From contig BSDZ01000022.1 of NCBI GenBank assembly GCA_030268105.1, positions 1,219,001-1,283,000 of the forward strand: a stretch of DNA of 64,000 nucleotides, read 5' to 3'. Below the pieces are notes generated by a model, which made no database searches, was not told the origin of the DNA, and saw only the letters and a list, made by a program, of their open reading frames with translations. This document shows positions 46,745-61,967 of this stretch, piece by piece. Each line of letters begins with the position of its first letter. Position 1 is the stretch's first letter. Origin of the DNA: Volvox africanus. Taxonomy: Eukaryota; Chlorophyta; Chlorophyceae; Chlamydomonadales; Volvocaceae. The position numbers were made by a program, and so were the translations under genes.

Positions 46745-49700
46745 CCATCACCATCAGTATCGCCATCACCATCAGTATCGCCATCACCATCAGTATCGCC
46801 ATCACCATCCGTATCGCCATCACCATCAGTATCGCCATCACCATCAGTATCACCATCACTGTCAATATCCCCATCACCATCAGTATCGCCATCACCATCA
46901 GTATCGCCATCACCATCAGTATCGCCATCACCATCAGTATCGCCATCACCATCAGTATCGCCATCACCATCAGTATCACCATCACCACCAGTATCTCCAT
47001 CACCATCAGTATCGCCATCACCATCAGTATCGCCATCACTATCAATATCCCCATCACTATCAATATCCCCATCACCATCAGTATCCCCATCACCATCAGT
47101 ATCGCCATCACCATCAGTATCACCATCACCATCAGTATCGCCATCACCATCAGTATCGCCATCACCATCAGTATCGCCATCACCATCAGTATCACCATCA
47201 CTATCAATATCCCCATCACTATCAGTATCGCCATCACCATCAGTATCACCATCACCATCAGTATCGCCATCACCATCAGTATCACCATCACCATCAGTAT
47301 CCCCATCACTATCAGTATCCCCATCACTATCAATATCGCCATCACTATCAATATCCCCATCACTATCAATATCCCCATAACCATCAGTATCCCCATCACC
47401 ATCAGTATCGCCATCACCATCAGTATCACCATCACCATCAGTATCGCCATCACCATCAGTATCGCCATCACCATCAGTATCGCCATCACCATCAGTATCG
47501 CCATCACCGTCAGTATCGCCATCACCATCAGTATCACCATCACCATCAGTATGGCCATCATTATCAATATCCCCATCACCATCAGTATCGCCATCACCAT
47601 CAGTATCGCCATCACCATCAGTATCGCCATCACCATCAGTATCGCCATCACCATCAGTATCGCCATCACCATCAGTATCGCCATCACCATCAGTATCGCC
47701 ATCACCATCAGTATCCCCATCACCATCAGTATCGCCATCACCATCAGTATCGCCATCACCATCAGTATCGCCATCACCATCAGTATCGCCATCACCATCA
47801 GTATCGCCATCACCATCAGTATCACCATCACTATCAATATCCCCATCACTATCAGTATCGCCATCACCATCAGTATCACCATCACCATCAGTATCGCCAT
47901 CACCATCAGTATCACCATCACCATCAGTATCCCCATCACTATCAGTATCGCCATCACCATCAGTATCGCCATCACTATCAGTATCCCCATCACCATCAGT
48001 ATCGCCATCACCATCAGTATTGCCATCACTATCAATATCCCCATCACCATCAGTATCGCCATCACCATCAGTATCGCCATCACCATCAGTATCGCCATCA
48101 CCATCAGTATCCCCATCACTATCAGTATCGCCATCACCATCAGTATCGCCATCACCATCAGTATCGCCATCACCATCAGTATCGCCATCACCATCAGTAT
48201 CGCCATCACCATCAGTATCCCCATCACCATCAGTATCGCCATCACCATCAGTATCGCCATCACCATCAGTATCACCATCACCATCAGTATCCCCATCACC
48301 ATCAGTATCGCCATCACCATCAGTATCACCATCACTGTCAATATCCCCATCACCATCAGTATCGCCATCACCATCAGTATCGCCATCACCATCAGTATCG
48401 CCATCACCATCAGTATCGCCATCACCATCAGTATCACCATCACCACCAGTATCTCCATCACCATCAGTATCCCCATCACTATCAATATCGCCATCACTAT
48501 CAATATCCCCATCACTATCAATATCCCCATCACCATCAGTATCCCCATCACCATCAGTATCGCCATCACGATCAGTATCGCCATCACCATCAGTATCGCC
48601 ATCACCATCAGTATCGCCATCACCATCAGTATCGCCATCACCAACAGTATCGCCATCACCATCAGTATCACCATCACTATCAATATCCCCATCACTATCA
48701 GTATCGCCATCACCATCAGTATCACCATCACCATCAGTATCGCCATCACCATCAGTATCACCATCACCATCAGTATCCCCATCACTATCAGTATCGCCAT
48801 CACCATCAGTATTGCCATCACTATCAGTATCGCCATCACCATCAGTATCGCCATCACCGTCAGTATCGCCATCACCATCAGTATCACCATCACCATCAGT
48901 ATCGCCATCACCATCAGTATCCCAATCACCATCAGTATCACCATCACCATCAGTATCCCCATCACCATAGGTATCCCCATCACCATCAGTATCGCCATCA
49001 CCATCAGTATCGCCATCACCATCAGTATCGCCATCACCATCAGTATTTCCATCACCATCAGTATCGCCATCACCGTCAGTATCGCCATCACCATCAGTAT
49101 CGCCATCACCATCAGTATCGCCATCACCATCAGTATCGCCATCATTATCAGTATCGCCATCACCATCAGTATCGCCATCACCATCAGTATCGCCATCACC
49201 ATCAGTATCGCCATCACCATCAGTATCGCCATCACCATCAGTATCGCCATCACCATCAGTATCGCCATCACCATCAGTATCGCCATCACCATCAGTATCG
49301 CCATCACCATCAGTATCCCCATCACCATCAGTATCCCCATCACCATCAGTATCGCCATCACCATCAGTATCGCCATCACCATCAGTATCGCCATCACCAT
49401 CAGTATCGCCATCACCATCAGTATCGCCATCACCATCAGTATCGCCATCACCATCAGTATTGCCATCACTATCAATATCCCCATCACCATCAGTATCGCC
49501 ATCACCATCAGTATCGCCATCACCATCAGTATCGTCATCACCATCAGTATCACCATCACCACCAGTATCTCCATCACCATCAGTATCCCCATCACTATGA
49601 ATATCGCCATCACTATCAATATCCCCATCACTATCAATATCCCCATCACCATCAGTATCCCCATCACCATCAGTATCGCCATCACCATCAGTATCACCAT

Positions 49701-52700
49701 CACCATCAGTATCGCCATCACCATCAGTATCGCCATCACCATCAGTATCGCCATCACCATCAGTATCGCCATCACCATCAGTATCGCCATCACCATCAGT
49801 ATCACCATCACTATCAATATCCCCATCACTATCAGTATCGCCATCACCATCAGTATCACCATCACCATCAGTATCGCCATCACCATCAGTATCACCATCA
49901 CCATCAGTATCCCCATCACTATCAGTATCGCCATCACCATCAGTATCGCCATCACTATCAATATCCCCATCACCATCAGTATCGCCATCACCGTCAGTAT
50001 CGCCATCACCATCAGTATCACCATCACCATCAGTATCGCCATCACCATCAGTATCCCCATCACCATCAGTATCCCCATCACCATTTTGTATCCCCATCAC
50101 CATAGGTATCCTCATCACCATCAGTATCGCCATCACCATCAGTATCGCCATCACCATCGGTATCTCCATCACCATCAGTATTTCCATCACCATCAGTATC
50201 GCCATCACCGTCAGTATCGCCATCACCATCAGTATCGCCATCACCATCAGTATCACCACCTCCATCAGTATCGCAATTTCCATCAGTATCGCCATCACCA
50301 TCAGTATCGCCATCACCATCAGTATCGCCATCACCATCAGTATCGCCATCATTATCAATATCCCCATCACCATCAGTATCGCCATCACCATCAGTATCGC
50401 CATCACCATCAGTATCGCCATCACCATCAGTATCGCCATCACCATCAGTATCGCCATCACCATCAGTATCGCCATCACCATCAGTATCGCCATCACCATC
50501 AGTATCCCCAACACCATCAGTATCACCATCACCATCAGTATCGCCATCACCATCAGTATCGCCATCACCATCAGTATCGCCGTCACCATCAGTATCGCCA
50601 TCACCATCAGTATCCCCATCACCATCAGTATCGCCATCACCATCAGTATCGCCATCACCATCAGTATCGCCATCACCATCAGTATCACCATCACCATCAG
50701 TATCGCCATCACCATCAGTATCACCATCACTATCAAAATCCCCATCACTATCAGTATCGCCATCACCATCAGTATCGCCATCACTATGAGTATCCCCATC
50801 ACCATCAGTATCGCAATCACCATCAGTATCCCCATCACCATCAGTATCGCCATCACCATCAGTATCGCCATCACCATCAGTATCGCCATCACCATCAGTA
50901 TCGCCATCACCATCAGTATCGCCATCACCATCAGTATCACCATCACCATCAGTATCGCCATCACCATCAGTATCGCCATCACCATCAGTATCGCCATCAC
51001 CATCAGTATCACCATCACCATCAGTATGGCCATCATTATCAATATCCCCATCACCATCAGTATCGCCATCACCATCAGTATCGCCATCACCATCAGTATC
51101 GCCATCACCATCAGTATCGCCATCACCATCAGTATCACCATCACCATCAGTATCGCCATCACCATCAGTATCCCCATCACCATCAGTATCCCCATCACCA
51201 TCAGTATCGCCATCACCATCAGGATCGCCATCACCATCAGTATCGCCATCACCATCAGTATCGCCATCACCATCAGTATCGCCATCACCATCAGTATCGC
51301 CATCACCATCAGTATCACCATCACCATCAGTATCGCCATCACCATCAGTATCGCCATCACCATCAGTATCGCCATCACCATCAGTATCACCATCACCATC
51401 AGTATGGCCATCACCATCAGTATCCCCATCACCATCAGTATCGCCATCACCATCAGTATCGCCATCACCATCAGTATCGCCATCACCATCAGTATCGCCA
51501 TCACCATCAGTATCGCCATCACCATCAGTATCCCCATCACCATTAGTATCGCCATCACCATCAGTATCGCCATCACCATCAGTATCGCCATCACCATCAG
51601 TATCGCCATCACCATCAGTATCGCCATCACCATCAGTATCACCATCACTATCAATATCCCCATCACTATCAGTATCGCCATCACCATCAGTATCACCATC
51701 ACCATCAGTATCGCCATCACCATCAGTATCACCATCACCATCAGTATCCCCATCACTATCAGTATCGCCATCACCATCAGTATCGCCATCACCATCAGTA
51801 TCGCCATCACCATCAGTATCGCCATCACCATCAGTATCACCATCACCATCAGTATGGCCATCACCATCAGTATCCCCATCACCATCAGTATCGCCATCAC
51901 CATCAGTATCGCCATCACCATCAGTATCGCCATCACCATCAGTATCGCCATCACCATCAGTATCGCCATCACCATCAGTATCGCCATCACCATCAGTATC
52001 CCCATCACCATCAGTATCACCATCACCATCAGTATCGCCATCACCATCAGTATCGCCATCACCATCAGTATCGCCATCACCATCAGTATCGCCATCACCA
52101 TCAGTATCCCCATCACCATCAGTATCGCCATCACCATCAGTATCACCATCACTGTCAATATCCCCATCACCATCAGTATCGCCATCACCATCAGTATCGC
52201 CATCACCATCAGTATCGCCATCACCATCAGTATCGCCATCACCATCAGTATCACCATCACCACCAGTATCTCCATCACCATCAGTATCCCCATCACTATC
52301 AATATCGCCATCACTATCAATATCCCCATCACTATCAATATCCCCATCACCATCAGTATCCCCATCACCATCAGTATCGCCATCACGATCAGTATCGCCA
52401 TCACCATCAGTATCGCCATCACCATCAGTATCCCCATCACCATAGGTATCCCCATCACCATCAGTATCGCCATCACCATCAGTATCGCCATCACCATCAG
52501 TATCGCCATCACCATCAGTATTTCCATCACCATCAGTATCGCCATCACCGTCAGTATCGCCATCACCATCAGTATCGCCATCACCATCAGTATCGCCATC
52601 ACCATCAGTATCGCCATCATTATCAGTATCGCCATCACCATCAGTATCGCCATCACCATCAGTATCGCCATCACCATCAGTATCGCCATCACCATCAGTA

Positions 52701-55700
52701 TCGCCATCACCATCAGTATCGCCATCACCATCAGTATCGCCATCACCATCAGTATCGCCATCACCATCAGTATCGCCATCACCATCAGTATCCCCATCAC
52801 CATCAGTATCCCCATCACCATCAGTATCCCCATCACCATCAGTATCGCCATCACCATCAGTATCACCATCACCATCAGTATCGCCATCACCATCAGTATC
52901 GCCATCACCATCAGTATCGCCATCACCATCAGTATCGCCATCACCATCAGTATCGCCATCACCATCAGTATCGCCATCACCATCAGTATCACCATCACTA
53001 TCAATATCCCCATCACTATCAGTATCGCCATCACCATCAGTATCACCATCACCATCAGTATCGCCATCACCACCAGTATCACCATCACCATCAGTATCCC
53101 CATCACTATCAGTATCGCCATCACCATCAGTATCGCCATCACTATCAATATCCCCATCACCATCAGTATCGCCATCACCGTCAGTATCGCCATCACCATC
53201 AGTATCACCATCACCATCAGTATCGCCATCACCATCAGTATCCCCATCACCATCAGTATCCCCATCACCATTTTGTATCCCCATCACCATAGGTATCCTC
53301 ATCACCATCAGTATCGCCATCACCATCAGTATCGCCATCACCATCAGTATCACCATCACCATCAGTATCGCCATCACCATCAGTATCGCCATCACCGTCA
53401 GTATCGCCATCACCATGAGTATCGCCATCACCATCAGTATCACCACCTCCATCAGTATCGCAATTTCCATCAGTATCGCCATCACCATCAGTATCGCCAT
53501 CACCATCAGTATCGCCATCACCATCAGTATCGCCATCACCATCAGTATCGCCATCATTATCAATATCCCCATCACCATCAGTATCGCCATCACCATCAGT
53601 ATCGCCATCACCATCAGTATCGCCATCACCATCAGTATCGCCATCACCATCAGTATCGCCATCACCATCAGTATCGCCATCACCATCAGTATCGCCATCA
53701 CCATCAGTATCCCCAACACCATCAGTATCACCATCACCATCAGTATCGCCATCACCATCAGTATCGCCATCACCATCAGTATCGCCGTCACCATCAGTAT
53801 CGCCATCACCATCAGTATCCCCATCACCATCAGTATCGCCATCACCATCAGTATCGCCATCACCATCAGTATCGCCATCACCATCAGTATCACCATCACC
53901 ATCAGTATCGCCATCACCATCAGTATCACCATCACTATCAAAATCCCCATCACTATCAGTATCGCCATCACCATCAGTATCGCCATCACTATCAGTATCC
54001 CCATCACCATCAGTATCGCAATCACCATCAGTATCCCCATCACCATCAGTATCGCCATCACCATCAGTATCGCCATCACCATCAGTATCGCCATCACCAT
54101 CAGTATCGCCATCACCATCAGTATCGCCATCACCATCAGTATCGCCATCACCATCAGTATCACCATCACCATCAGTATCGCCATCACCATCAGTATCGCC
54201 ATCACCATCAGTATCGCCATCACCATCAGTATCACCATCACCATCAGTATGGCCATCATTATCAATATCCCCATCACCATCAGTATCGCCATCACCATCA
54301 GTATCGCCATCACCATCAGTATCGCCATCACCATCAGTATCGCCATCACCATCAGTATCACCATCACCATCAGTATCGCCATCACCATCAGTATCCCCAT
54401 CACCATCAGTATCCCCATCACCATCAGTATCGCCATCACCATCAGTATCGCCATCACCATCAGTATCGCCATCACCATCAGTATCGCCATCACCATCAGT
54501 ATCGCCATCATCATCAGTATTGCCATCACCATCAGTATCACCATCACCATCAGTATCGCCATCACCATCAGTATCGCCATCACCATCAGTATCGCCATCA
54601 CCATCAGTATCACCATCACCATCAGTATGGCCATCACCATCAGTATCCCCATCACCATCAGTATCGCCATCACCATCAGTATCGCCATCACCATCAGTAT
54701 CGCCATCACCATCAGTATCGCCATCACCATCAGTATCGCCATCACCATCAGTATCGCCATCACCATCAGTATCCCCATCACCATCAGTATCACCATCACC
54801 ATCAGTATCGCCATCACCATCAGTATCGCCATCACCATCAGTATCGCCATCACCATCAGTATCGCCATCACCATCAGTATCGCCATCACCATCAGTATCA
54901 CCATCACCATCAGTATGGCCATCATTATCAATATCCCCATCACCATCAGTATCGCCATCACCATCAGTATCGCAATCACCATCAGTATCGCCATCACCAT
55001 CAGTATCGACATCACCATCAGTATCGCCATCACCATCAGTATCGCCATCACCATCAGTATCACCATCACTATCAATATCCCCATCACTATCAGTATCGCC
55101 ATCACCATCAGTATCACCATCACCATCAGTATCGCCATCACCATCAGTATCACCATCACCATCAGTATCCCCATCACTATCAGTATCGCCATCACCATCA
55201 GTATCGCCGTCACTATCAGTATCCCCATCACCATCAGTATCGCCATCACCATCAGTATCGCCATCACCATCAGTATCGCCATCACCAACAGTATCGCCGT
55301 CACGATCAGTATCGCCGTCACCATCAGTATCGCCATCACCATCAGTATCGCCATCACTATCAGTATCCCCATCACCATCAGTATCGCCATCACCATCAGT
55401 ATCCCCATCACCATCAGTATCGCCATCACCATCAGTATCCCCAACACCATCAGTATCGCCATCACCATCAGTATCGCCATCACCATCAGTATCGCCATCA
55501 CCATCAGTTTCGCCATCACCATCAGTATCGCCATCACCATCAGTATCGCCATCATTATCAGTATCCCCATCATTTTCATTATCCCCATCACCATCAGTAT
55601 CGCCATCACCATCAGTATCGCCATTACCATCAGTATCCCCATCACCATCAGTATCGCCATCACTATCAGTATCCCCATCACCATCAGTATCGCCATCACC

Positions 55701-58700
55701 ATCAGTATCCCCATCACCATCAGTATCGCCATCACCATCAGTATCGCCATCACCATCAGTATCGCCATCACCATCAGTATCGCCATCACCATCAGTATCG
55801 CCATCATTATCAGTATCCCCATCACCATCAGTATCGCCATCACCATCAGTATCGCCATCACCATCAGTATCGCCATCACCATCAGTATCGCCATCACCAT
55901 CAGTATCCCCATCACCATCAGTATCCCCATCACCATCAGTATCGCCATCACCATCAGTATCGCCATCACCATCAGTATCGCCATCACCATCAGTATCGCC
56001 ATCACCATCAGTATCGCCATCACCATCAGTATCACCATCACCATCAGTATCGCCATCACCATCAGTATCGCCATCACCATCAGTATCGCCATCACCATCA
56101 GTATCGCCATCACCATCAGTATCCCCATCACCATCAGTATCGCCATCACCATCAGTATCACCATCACTATCAGTATCCCCATCACCATCAGTATCGCCAT
56201 CACCATCAGTATCCCCATCACCATCAGTATCGCCATCACCATCAGTATCGCCATCACCATCAGTATCGCCATCACCATCAGTATCGCCATCACCATCAGT
56301 ATCGCCATCACCATCAGTTTCGCCATCACCATCAGTATCGCCATCACCATCAGTATCGCCATCATTATCAGTATCCCCATCACCATCAGTATCGCCATCA
56401 CCATCAGTATCCCCATCACCATCAGTATCGCCATCACCATCAGTATCGCCATCACCATCAGTATCGCCATCACCATCAGTATCGCCATCACCATCAGTAT
56501 CGCCATCACCATCAGTATCACCATCACCATCAGTATCGCCATCACCATCAGTATCGCCATCACCATCAGTATCGCCATCACCATCAGTATCGCCATCACC
56601 ATCAGTATCCCCATCACCATCAGTATCGCCATCACCATCAGTATCACCATCACCATCAGTATCGCCATCACCATCAGTATCGCCATCACCATCAGTATCA
56701 CCATCACCATCAGTATCGCCATCACCATCAGTATCGCCATCACCATCAGTATCGCCATCACCATCAGTATCGCCATCACCATCAGTATCGCCGTCACGAT
56801 CAGTATCGCCATCACCATCAGTATCGCCATTACCATCAGTATCACCATCACCATCAGTATCGCCATCACCATCAGTATCGCCATCACCATCAGTATCGCC
56901 ATCACCATCAGTATCGCCATCACCATCAGTATCGCCATCACCATCAGTATCGCCATCACCATCAGTATCGCCATCACCATCAGTATCGCCATCACCATCA
57001 GTATCGCCGTCACGATCAGTATCGCCATCACCATCAGTATCGCCATCACCATCAGTATCGCCATCACCATCAGTATCGCCATCACCATCAGTATCCCCAT
57101 CACCATCAGTATCCCCATCACCATCAGTATCGCCATCACCATCAGTATCACCATCACTGTCAATATCCCCATCACCATCAGTATCGCCATCACCATCAGT
57201 ATCGCCATCACCATCAGTATCGCCATCACCATCAGTATCGCCATCACCATCAGTATCACCATCACCACCAGTATCTCCATCACCATCAGTATCCCCATCA
57301 CTATCAATATCGCCATCACTATCAATATCCCCATCACTATCAATATCCCCATCACCATCAGTATCCCCATCACCATCAGTATCGCCATCACGATCAGTAT
57401 CGCCATCACCATCAGTATCGCCATCACCATCAGTATCCCCATCACCATCAGTATCGCCATCACCATCAGTATCGCCATCACCATCAGTATCGCCATCACC
57501 ATCAGTATCGCCATCACCATCAGTATCGCCATCACCATCAGTATCGCCATCACCATCAGTATCCCCATCACCATCAGTATCCCCATCACCATCAGTATCG
57601 CCATCACCATCAGTATCGCCATCACCATCAGTATCGCCATCACCATCAGTATCGCCATCACCATCAGTATCGCCATCACCATCAGTATCACCATCACCAT
57701 CAGTATCGCCATCACCATCAGTATCGCCATCACCATCAGTATCGCCATCACCATCAGTATCGCCATCACCATCAGTATCCCCATCACCATCAGTATCGCC
57801 ATCACCATCAGTATCACCATCACCATCAGTATCGCCATCACCATCAGTATCGCCATCACCATCAGTATCACCATCACCATCAGTATCGCCATCACCATCA
57901 GTATCGCCATCACCATCAGTATCGCCATCACCATCAGTATCGCCATCACCATCAGTATCGCCATCACCATCAGTATCACCATCACCATCAGTATCCCCAT
58001 CACTATCAGTATCGCCATCACCATCAGTATCGCCATCACTATCAGTATCCCCATCACCATCAGTATCGCCATCACCATCAGTATCGCCATCACCATCAGT
58101 ATCGCCATCACCATCAGTATCGCCATCACCATCAGTATCGCCATCACCATCAGTATCGCCATTACCATCAGTATCACCATTACCATCAGTATCGCCATCA
58201 TTATCAATATCCCCATCACCATCAGTATCGCCATCACCATCAGTATCGCCATCACCATCAGTATCGCCATCACCATCAGTATCGCCATCACCATCAGTAT
58301 CGCCATTACCATCAGTATCCCCATCACCATCAGTATCGCCATCACTATCAGTATCCCCATCACCATCAGTATCGCCATCACCATCAGTATCCCCATCACC
58401 ATCAGTATCGCCATCACCATCAGTATCGCCATCACCATCAGTATCGCCATCACCATCAGTATCGCCATCACCATCAGTATCGCCATCACCATCAGTATCG
58501 CCATCACCATCCGTATCCCCATCACCATCAGTATCCCCATCACCATCAGTATCGCCATCACCATCAGTATCGCCATCACCATCAGTATCGCCATCACCAT
58601 CAGTATCGCCATCACCATCAGTATCGCCATCACCATCAGTATCACCATCACCATCAGTATCGCCATCACCATCAGTATCGCCATCACCATCAGTATCCCC

Positions 58701-58710
58701 ATCACCATCA
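46745..58710. repeat. Giant 18 bp satellite array, left block
   Basis: About 665 tandem copies of CATCACCATCAGTATCGC. Variants are strongly patterned: the sixteenth base is mostly G, C or A (TATCGCC, TATCCCC, TATCACC), and a second common unit reads CATCACTATCAATATCCC. Diagnostic variant clusters recur at 46984, 48442, 49558, 52259 and 57264, spaced by exact multiples of 18 (81, 62, 150 and 278 units, with +1 base in the last two). Only two register shifts are seen, both the same CCATTTTGTATCCCC variant at 50081 and 53268. Because 18 is divisible by three, most of the six frames stay open for kilobases; the multi-thousand-residue translations are not evidence of a gene. It is probably heterochromatic satellite DNA. 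Confidence 0.98.
58708..58710. other. Target site duplication TCA, left
   Basis: TCA of the satellite unit immediately before the CACTA terminus; repeated at 62996-62998 directly after the right terminus. A 3-base duplication is the hallmark of CACTA (EnSpm/CMC) transposition. Confidence 0.85.
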
Positions 58711-58751
58711 CACTATAACAACAGATTCGTGCGTTAGGCTCGCGTTAGGCT
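58711..58751 (+). repeat. Left terminal inverted repeat of the CACTA element
   Basis: 41 bases, CACTATAACAA then a three-base divergent patch, then ATTCGTGCGTTAG shared with the reverse complement of the right end, followed by a single extra G and CTCGCGTTAGGCT. Confidence 0.9.
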
Positions 58752-59100
58752 GCGTTAGGGCGCGTATGTGTGCGTTTTGTGCGTTAGCGGTTGCGTTAGC
58801 CTAACGCGAGCCTAACGCAAAGAAATAGAAAACTGGACAGAACGTCTGTTATAGTGCGTCGTTTTCAAGTTCGTTTAAATGAAAACAATATTTATAATGA
58901 TTATAAAAGTTCCCTGTAATTTTTATTACGTTTCGTGGTGCTCGAAAATCGGGGGCTTGCGTATGTTCTAACGCGAGCCTAACGCAAACCTAACGCACGC
59001 GATCGCAAACCTAACGCACGCGTTAACTTTACGCAAACAGCTTGCGTATATCTTGCGTACAGTGCGTTACGATACGCACGTAACGCACTGTAACGCAGTT
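58731..59100. repeat. Left subterminal GCGTTAG repeat region
   Basis: Many copies of GCGTTAG/CTAACGC in both orientations, often as GCGTTAGGCT or GCCTAACGC, separated by an AT-rich gap at about 58830-58970. In CACTA elements such motifs bind the TnpA-type protein; that role is by analogy. Confidence 0.85.
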
Positions 59101-60626
59101 TACTCAAAGTTTATGTAGATAGTGCATAATAATGTTCGGAGCACAGGTTTGCCGGATTTATTTAGTTTGCTTACTTGCTCTTATTGTGCAGTAGTCTCGA
59201 GACTTTGTGCATAAAATATCTTCAAAGTTAATTTCAATTTAGGATAGCGCTATGAATACTAGTCGTTGTACAAGAGATTGCTCTGGTGAACGCTTGTTAA
59301 CATCGCTAAATCGCTACCATTATACAAATTTAGAACCTGTACATGTGGCTTACTTTATAACATAGAACTCTGAAGTGCCACACATGGCTGTTCAGGGCTA
59401 CCTTTCTAATTATGGAAGGCTTTCTAATTATTGAGCAGCAAGCTGCCGGAGTTAGCAAGTGTGGGTAAGGACCGAGGAAATTTGGCAACAGCAAACCTTA
59501 CACAGTAGCCAGGCAACAATCTTTCCAGATGGAGACCCAAACAAAGTCACCAAGAGCCACAGTTACACATCGAGCAGGCCCCAAAAATTAGATAGCCTTG
59601 TCTGGCAAGCATCATAGCAGCTTGGCGTATGTGTGAAAATTGACCATGAAAACGAGCATGTGTGAGAGGTACTCTATGACCCCAATGCTTCCCCAATCCA
59701 GACATATTGCAATGCAGAATAGTTCAATTGCTGCACGGGAATGAATAGTTCAACGGATTCATGCTACAATATTCAGCACGGTCATTCTTTTGTCATTGCA
59801 TCAAAAACGTCATGCACATTCCTAACCAGAATTGTTTCATGGCTCCAGAAACTCCAAGCACGTGCCTAAGCCGATGACGGCGCTGTACTGAGGGCTGCCC
59901 AGAACCCTAGCCTTCCATCCCATCCCGCTGGCCCTGGCTCCCAAGACGGGGCACATAGACGGGGCATCTCAAGTACAAACGTTGCAATGGTGATTCTAAA
60001 CATCCTCGTCACAATGAAGTCACTTCTCATTGCTACTAAAACCAGGAAGAGCCAAGCTTTGAGCCAAGCGGCTGCTGCCTTGGTTGATGCCATCTAGCAG
60101 ATCCGATGCAATGTTGCCTTCTAGTGGCTCCCTTCCAGGCATGACACACTGAAAATGTTCCTGACTTTCAGGGGAAAAGTGTTTTCGGGATGTAAAGAGT
60201 TTCATACGGGACTTTCCATCATAAGCAGAAGGCGGCTCCATTCGTTACTGAAGCAATTATTATTTCTTTACAAATATATGATTAGCTGTTGATGCTGCAG
60301 AAATTATACGTATGCTGCCTGCGCAAGCAAGGTTGTCCAATAGAACTGCTACCGTATGACATGGACGACCTGACGACTGTGTACAATGGGTGGCATTAAA
60401 TGTACATATAAAGGATGTTGTAAAGCAGGGTTACGAAACATTGTTGCTTACATGGGATTGATTGGCAGCCGCACAACCCTGGACGGAGTACGGAAGCACT
60501 ACTCTTCGCTTTTAAGTAGTACGTATGCATAAGATTTGTATTTTACTTTAACTAGTAAAAGAATAAGTTTTTTTCCTGCGTTTATTTTTGTTGTGTACGG
60601 AATACTTTATTGCCACCAACCCGCAG

Positions 60627-61967
60627 AAAAACGGCCGAAATGACGTGCCATTAGGAACTCATAATGGGCGCCCTAGAAAAGGCCAAAAGCAGCCCGCGCA
60701 TGGTGAAGATGCATCGATGATGGTGCTGGCTGCCAACGCAGCTAGCATACATCAGAAGGAGAAGGAGGTCAAGGCCGCTAGACACTGACAGGTTAGTGCA
60801 AATACTAGTAGTACGGAGAGTGGATGATGGGGTGTGCAAATTACCAGGCGTGCTTAGCAAAATTATTGCTGGATGGGTGATGTACATTACGGATCTCATA
60901 TACAGGGATGTACAGATCATTAATGTCCTTTAACCTGTTTTCTCCTTTCTGTCTTTTATGTAATTGTTCCTATTCTCCCCAAACGTACTTCCTTTTTATG
61001 TAGGCAAAGAGTTCACAGCCCTCTACGACAAGGAACTCCAGCGGGAAAGCTAGGAACTCAAGCAAGGCGGCAGCAAAAAAGGTACAGCCCATTCATCCTG
61101 TCTTCCTGTTTTATTGAGCTGTAATTTCATGTTTCGTTATATTCTTTTCATTTGCTGTGTGCTTTGTCGTTTGATGTGCCATATGTCGATTTATTTTTCT
61201 CTTTTTTGATAGAAATTGTAAGCTTGTAATTTCTCAAATCATATATGTATGCTAACGTCGGCCCTTGAAGGTAACGAACGATGACGATGTGCGGCCATCC
61301 ACGAAAGTGAGGCGACCAAGCACGGGCACCAAAAAAAAGGTACGAAATATTGAGGTCAGACATTACTTACTTTTTAATATAACCTTTTTATTACTACCAA
61401 GTCCCTTCACGTATTTTGGACCAGCAGGTGCCGTTGGAAGACAAGTCTACGGATGACGATGACAGTTACGACCACCAGGGACAGAAGGTAATTTCCTTAG
61501 TTCAGCTTATTATCTAAACTTCCTTCATGTTTGAATGTATAATTATAATATGTGTTGTTTCGACTGATAAAGGTCAAGAGTGTTTCGGAAGGTGTGCGAT
61601 GTACACGGGCACTACGTCAACGTAGGAGCTCAGGGAGTTAGCAGAAACAGGTAACAAAGTGTCCAAGTACATAGTACAGCAAATGAAAGACTATGCTTTT
61701 AGAATGATTAGTGGTACTTAAAAGCACTGCCCACCCTAGACATGATTAAGATTATTGTAACCGGAAGTGATAATTGCTGAGTGGTGACAGCTTAATTTAC
61801 ATTTATACATATGTATGTAAATAAGTATAATTTTCCTTTTCTAAACTTTTCAGGAGTTGCTTGAGGAGGAGGTGAGCGAGGACCAGAAGATTGAGGACGA
61901 GCAGGATGACGCCACCACTGCGCCAGAGGAGGACGACAACAGAGAGAGTGAAATAGAATACTATTAG
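60627..61967 (+). pseudogene. Multi-exon gene inside the CACTA element, product unknown
   Basis: Six exons with AG/GT borders, all phase 0 and a multiple of three: 60627-60791, 61004-61081, 61271-61339, 61428-61487, 61573-61650, 61854-61967 (TAG). The middle exons end AAG/GTA or CAG/GTA, are 60-78 bases long and rich in Lys, Ser, Thr and Asp. The last exon is acidic (ELLEEEVSEDQKIEDEQDD, ending EIEYY). No domain is recognised; it could be the C-terminal part of an element-encoded DNA-binding protein or a captured host gene. Exon 1 has an in-frame TGA at 60786-60788 and exon 5 a TAG near 61639-61641, so this copy is probably dead, or those exons use other splice sites. The 5' end is not found. 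Confidence 0.5.

Noticed and set aside
46745..58710. CRISPR-like appearance of the repeat array
   Set aside because: Units are head-to-tail with no unique spacers, no cas genes and an eukaryotic context.
46336..58804. Open frames of 1,400-2,877 codons on both strands through the satellite
   Set aside because: They arise because the 18-base unit is divisible by three and lacks stops in most frames; they switch repeat peptide at register shifts and have no independent support for translation.
59866..60241. Minus-strand frames of 73-75 codons inside the transposon
   Set aside because: Short, without transposase motifs and overlapping each other in different frames.
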